From Rhizoclosmatium globosum (taxonomy: Eukaryota; Chytridiomycota; Chytridiomycetes; Chytridiales; Chytriomycetaceae): 64,000 nucleotides of DNA. The first letter of the stretch is position 1. Each line of letters opens with the position of its first letter. Positions 59,169 through 64,000 of this stretch are shown here, in pieces. The position numbers and the translations under genes were made by a program. The stretch lies in NCBI GenBank assembly GCA_002104985.1, contig MCGO01000002.1, positions 372,001 through 436,000 of the forward strand, in the 5' to 3' direction. The notes beneath the pieces were generated by a model. It did not search any database. It saw nothing but the letters and a program-made list of their open reading frames with translations, and was not told the origin of the DNA.

Positions 59169-59203
59169 CTGGCATCAGCTTCACTCAAGGAGGCCATAAT
59201 CAA
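58347..59203 (-). pseudogene. Lys/Ser-rich spliced gene fragment in array unit 2
   Basis: Minus-strand reading from MIMASLSEADARF (59203) through QRKRQATASPEVSSSESTQS. Candidate junctions carry it to ILDCSGPSLPSSPVQAPP, then VHECPGLFRENGILRLDLAT, then via GTATTT...ATCCAG to LSRFDQTLWMELSADDQKAH, NKMKKKLKKNNKRFRKNGNG and a GTAAGT donor at 58346. The GT/AG sites and the open exons suggest descent from a real intron-bearing gene. No family was recognised and no terminal exon is clear, so it is either a fragment or an uncharacterised repeat-borne gene. Confidence 0.45.
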
Positions 59204-60983
59204 TTATTGATCATGTCTGCTAAGAGATACTAACAGTGAACGCCACGTGAAGGCTCCAGAATGTTCACCAAAAGAGAGGGATGAAGGAGAAAAAAGAAAG
59301 AAAGAAACGACAACGAGAATAGATTGAGAAAGAAGAGAGAGAGGTAGGTAAGGAGAGGAGGAGAGAGGAGAGGAGGGGGCAGAAGCTCGTATGTCTATCA
59401 CAGCAACAATCATGCACTCAGCGGTGGTGGACAGCCACATTCTTACATTGGAAGAATCAAGCGCTTACAGACTTTCTACAAGGACGATTACGCTCCTAAC
59501 AACCAGTCAGTGCAATGTGATAAAGCACCGAGTTGTCTGCTAGGATGAGGACCCAGAACTGTCACGAGTGACATTAAGAGCCGTCTCATTTGAACGCGTT
59601 GCGCCAAAAGGGAAGTGACAGACGGGTGAAAGAAGGTCAATGTAGAGAATCGCGATCCTGCTTCAGAGCCTCTCCGCCGTCGCCGGGCGAGGAGAGGCTC
59701 GTTGTCGCAGGGGCTTCCATTGAACGCGTCTAACAGCCAAACCAACGGACGGGTAATAAATACCATCAACCTTTAACGTGTCCAAGGTGCACCGGATCAG
59801 AGTCCAGTGCAGGGTACCGCGTGAGCAGACCACTCCATGCGCCAAAGGTGTTTTGCGAGCAACAATTTCTGTGCATCTGACAATTCACTTCCACGTCATA
59901 AAAACAAAACAGAAAAAATCACAGCCTTCATCAAGCAGTGTGGTAAAGAAAGAACTTGTACTCGCTAATTTGAAGTAAGAAAAACTGTGAGAATACAATC
60001 CTTTTAATTGAGCAATTAATCAAATCGGAAATCGTGCAAATAGAAACGCAAATAGCAACTACAGAATTGATCACTCAATTGTGGAGTGAAAGAAACGTCC
60101 TCGGAAAGCTTGGATAGAATTGTTAAAATGTAGAACTCCAAATTCAAACCATTATACTTACATGCTAGTGTGGACAAGGGGTTCAAGCGAACACTGCCAG
60201 GAGGAGGAGGCTTTGGCCCATTCCCATTCTTACGAAAGCGCTTGTTGTTCTTCTTCAGCTTCTTCTTCATCTTGTTTTTTTCCTGGCGCAATAGGCGGCG
60301 GACATTATCTTTATGTGCTTTCTGATCATCTGCGCTAAGTTCCATCCACAGTGTTTGGTCAAATCTGCTCAATCCTGGATAAAAACAACCATGAGCAACA
60401 GTTCTCTTCTGCAGGAAATACCTGAAGTCGCGAGATCAAGACGAAGAATTCCGTTTTCTCTGAAGAGCCCTGGACACTCATGCACAATATTATCTGGTGC
60501 GATTGTTTCGGTTGGGTTCTGAATGTCCGAAACACTGACCACAACGCGTTCAACCTCTTCAACAGGTGCATTGAGAGTGCTCAGAAAAATCTCTTGCTGA
60601 GAATCATGCGCTGGGTAGAGCTCTTGGCTGATTGGAGGTGCTTGGACGGGAGACGAGGGGAGGGAAGGCCCAGAGCAATCTAGGATCAACTTAGAAACTA
60701 CATGAACAAGACATCAACTTTACGAGAAGGATCCGGAGACCCTGTGTTTGATGGTTGCGTAGTGGCCTTCGAGGATTGCTTTGAAGACAGCGACTGAGTT
60801 GACTCCGATGATGAAACCTCTGGAGACGCGGTGGCTTGTCTCTTTCGCTGGTTGCTCCTGAATGTGAAGATATTAGACCTGTGTGTTGAAACCCATTGGG
60901 GGTAAGAAACACAAGAATTTCGTACATTTGGTATGGTTGATTGGTGTTTATTTTTCAATTGAATGAAAGGAAAGAAGATAAAT
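59169..60983. repeat. Array unit 3 (1,815 bases)
   Basis: Same content and order as unit 2. All translated frames compared are identical, so homogenisation is recent or the assembly has copied a consensus. Confidence 0.92.
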
Positions 60984-61018
60984 CTGGCATCAGCTTCACT
61001 CAAGGAGGCCATAATCAA
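60162..61018 (-). pseudogene. Lys/Ser-rich gene fragment in array unit 3
   Basis: Identical reading to that in unit 2. Confidence 0.45.
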
Positions 61019-62798
61019 TTATTGATCATGTCTGCTAAGAGATACTAACAGTGAACGCCACGTGAAGGCTCCAGAATGTTCACCAAAAGAGAGGGATGAA
61101 GGAGAAAAAAGAAAGAAAGAAACGACAACGAGAATAGATTGAGAAAGAAGAGAGAGAGGTAGGTAAGGAGAGGAGGAGAGAGGAGAGGAGGGGGCAGAAG
61201 CTCGTATGTCTATCACAGCAACAATCATGCACTCAGCGGTGGTGGACAGCCACATTCTTACATTGGAAGAATCAAGCGCTTACAGACTTTCTACAAGGAC
61301 GATTACGCTCCTAACAACCAGTCAGTGCAATGTGATAAAGCACCGAGTTGTCTGCTAGGATGAGGACCCAGAACTGTCACGAGTGACATTAAGAGCCGTC
61401 TCATTTGAACGCGTTGCGCCAAAAGGGAAGTGACAGACGGGTGAAAGAAGGTCAATGTAGAGAATCGCGATCCTGCTTCAGAGCCTCTCCGCCGTCGCCG
61501 GGCGAGGAGAGGCTCGTTGTCGCAGGGGCTTCCATTGAACGCGTCTAACAGCCAAACCAACGGACGGGTAATAAATACCATCAACCTTTAACGTGTCCAA
61601 GGTGCACCGGATCAGAGTCCAGTGCAGGGTACCGCGTGAGCAGACCACTCCATGCGCCAAAGGTGTTTTGCGAGCAACAATTTCTGTGCATCTGACAATT
61701 CACTTCCACGTCATAAAAACAAAACAGAAAAAATCACAGCCTTCATCAAGCAGTGTGGTAAAGAAAGAACTTGTACTCGCTAATTTGAAGTAAGAAAAAC
61801 TGTGAGAATACAATCCTTTTAATTGAGCAATTAATCAAATCGGAAATCGTGCAAATAGAAACGCAAATAGCAACTACAGAATTGATCACTCAATTGTGGA
61901 GTGAAAGAAACGTCCTCGGAAAGCTTGGATAGAATTGTTAAAATGTAGAACTCCAAATTCAAACCATTATACTTACATGCTAGTGTGGACAAGGGGTTCA
62001 AGCGAACACTGCCAGGAGGAGGAGGCTTTGGCCCATTCCCATTCTTACGAAAGCGCTTGTTGTTCTTCTTCAGCTTCTTCTTCATCTTGTTTTTTTCCTG
62101 GCGCAATAGGCGGCGGACATTATCTTTATGTGCTTTCTGATCATCTGCGCTAAGTTCCATCCACAGTGTTTGGTCAAATCTGCTCAATCCTGGATAAAAA
62201 CAACCATGAGCAACAGTTCTCTTCTGCAGGAAATACCTGAAGTCGCGAGATCAAGACGAAGAATTCCGTTTTCTCTGAAGAGCCCTGGACACTCATGCAC
62301 AATATTATCTGGTGCGATTGTTTCGGTTGGGTTCTGAATGTCCGAAACACTGACCACAACGCGTTCAACCTCTTCAACAGGTGCATTGAGAGTGCTCAGA
62401 AAAATCTCTTGCTGAGAATCATGCGCTGGGTAGAGCTCTTGGCTGATTGGAGGTGCTTGGACGGGAGACGAGGGGAGGGAAGGCCCAGAGCAATCTAGGA
62501 TCAACTTAGAAACTACATGAACAAGACATCAACTTTACGAGAAGGATCCGGAGACCCTGTGTTTGATGGTTGCGTAGTGGCCTTCGAGGATTGCTTTGAA
62601 GACAGCGACTGAGTTGACTCCGATGATGAAACCTCTGGAGACGCGGTGGCTTGTCTCTTTCGCTGGTTGCTCCTGAATGTGAAGATATTAGACCTGTGTG
62701 TTGAAACCCATTGGGGGTAAGAAACACAAGAATTTCGTACATTTGGTATGGTTGATTGGTGTTTATTTTTCAATTGAATGAAAGGAAAGAAGATAAAT
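60984..62798. repeat. Array unit 4 (1,815 bases)
   Basis: Same content, order and translated frames as units 2 and 3. Confidence 0.92.
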
Positions 62799-62833
62799 CT
62801 GGCATCAGCTTCACTCAAGGAGGCCATAATCAA
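61977..62833 (-). pseudogene. Lys/Ser-rich gene fragment in array unit 4
   Basis: Identical reading to that in unit 2. Confidence 0.45.
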
Positions 62834-64000
62834 TTATTGATCATGTCTGCTAAGAGATACTAACAGTGAACGCCACGTGAAGGCTCCAGAATGTTCACCA
62901 AAAGAGAGGGATGAAGGAGAAAAAAGAAAGAAAGAAACGACAACGAGAATAGATTGAGAAAGAAGAGAGAGAGGTAGGTAAGGAGAGGAGGAGAGAGGAG
63001 AGGAGGGGGCAGAAGCTCGTATGTCTATCACAGCAACAATCATGCACTCAGCGGTGGTGGACAGCCACATTCTTACATTGGAAGAATCAAGCGCTTACAG
63101 ACTTTCTACAAGGACGATTACGCTCCTAACAACCAGTCAGTGCAATGTGATAAAGCACCGAGTTGTCTGCTAGGATGAGGACCCAGAACTGTCACGAGTG
63201 ACATTAAGAGCCGTCTCATTTGAACGCGTTGCGCCAAAAGGGAAGTGACAGACGGGTGAAAGAAGGTCAATGTAGAGAATCGCGATCCTGCTTCAGAGCC
63301 TCTCCGCCGTCGCCGGGCGAGGAGAGGCTCGTTGTCGCAGGGGCTTCCATTGAACGCGTCTAACAGCCAAACCAACGGACGGGTAATAAATACCATCAAC
63401 CTTTAACGTGTCCAAGGTGCACCGGATCAGAGTCCAGTGCAGGGTACCGCGTGAGCAGACCACTCCATGCGCCAAAGGTGTTTTGCGAGCAACAATTTCT
63501 GTGCATCTGACAATTCACTTCCACGTCATAAAAACAAAACAGAAAAAATCACAGCCTTCATCAAGCAGTGTGGTAAAGAAAGAACTTGTACTCGCTAATT
63601 TGAAGTAAGAAAAACTGTGAGAATACAATCCTTTTAATTGAGCAATTAATCAAATCGGAAATCGTGCAAATAGAAACGCAAATAGCAACTACAGAATTGA
63701 TCACTCAATTGTGGAGTGAAAGAAACGTCCTCGGAAAGCTTGGATAGAATTGTTAAAATGTAGAACTCCAAATTCAAACCATTATACTTACATGCTAGTG
63801 TGGACAAGGGGTTCAAGCGAACACTGCCAGGAGGAGGAGGCTTTGGCCCATTCCCATTCTTACGAAAGCGCTTGTTGTTCTTCTTCAGCTTCTTCTTCAT
63901 CTTGTTTTTTTCCTGGCGCAATAGGCGGCGGACATTATCTTTATGTGCTTTCTGATCATCTGCGCTAAGTTCCATCCACAGTGTTTGGTCAAATCTGCTC
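62799..64000. repeat. Array unit 5, cut by the window edge
   Basis: The first 1,202 bases of the unit; the array continues beyond the window. The 5' part of the gene fragment reading is visible at 63792-64000. Confidence 0.9.

Overview
This window is eukaryotic and most likely comes from an early-diverging, chytrid-like fungus. Genes are packed tightly on both strands. Most are split by short GT-AG introns (about 46-380 bases), often with a CTAAC/TAAC-type branch site. The gene content is fungal or opisthokont: DUF3605 proteins, a CreC/WDR20 protein, SEC12, AAR2, VPS33, a BORC subunit and a P450. The phylum is an inference from style and content; no rRNA or marker gene settles it.

From 1 to 54.8 kb lies a unique gene-rich arm with about 37 genes. 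In order: a YchF-type GTPase (cut by the window edge), an arrestin-SH3-DUF1399 protein, an MFS transporter, a solo dispersed repeat (6.7-7.5 kb), TYW1, DPM1, AAR2, a carnitine acetyltransferase with a possible peroxisomal tail, ribosomal protein eL18, a coiled-coil protein, a GST, aspartate aminotransferase, an RBMS-like RNA-binding protein, HAT1, a small YABBY/HMG-like protein, SKI8/WDR61, a repeat-rich CAP-Gly protein, SEC12, WDR20/CreC, two abutting DUF3605 genes, a P450, a stand-alone retropepsin-like protease, a MYND zinc-finger protein, a third DUF3605 gene, a KGD4-like protein, three poorly characterised genes, a J-domain protein, VPS33, a BORCS8-like protein, RBM42, eIF2B-gamma and a ULK-like kinase.

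From 54.8 kb to the end the unique sequence gives way to a head-to-tail array of a 1,815-base unit. Four full units and a fifth partial one are visible. The first is slightly divergent and is split by a 695-base insertion flanked by a 6-base duplication. Each unit joins a sequence also found alone at 6.7 kb to a fragment of a spliced, lysine/serine-rich gene. This looks like a subtelomeric or otherwise heterochromatic boundary, but no telomere repeat is present.

Functional themes: N-glycosylation and secretion (DPM1, SEC12), endolysosomal fusion and positioning (VPS33 next to a BORC subunit), translation and tRNA modification (eL18, eIF2B-gamma, TYW1), RNA processing (AAR2, RBM42, SKI8) and chromatin (HAT1). 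Several divergent gene pairs share promoter regions of under 60 bases.

Quality caution: about a third of the genes need one or more single-base frame corrections, nearly all as if one base were missing. Conserved genes such as AAR2 and aspartate aminotransferase are affected, so consensus deletions are the simplest explanation. Many other genes are perfectly open. Exon borders below were read by eye from GT/AG sites and conserved protein families.
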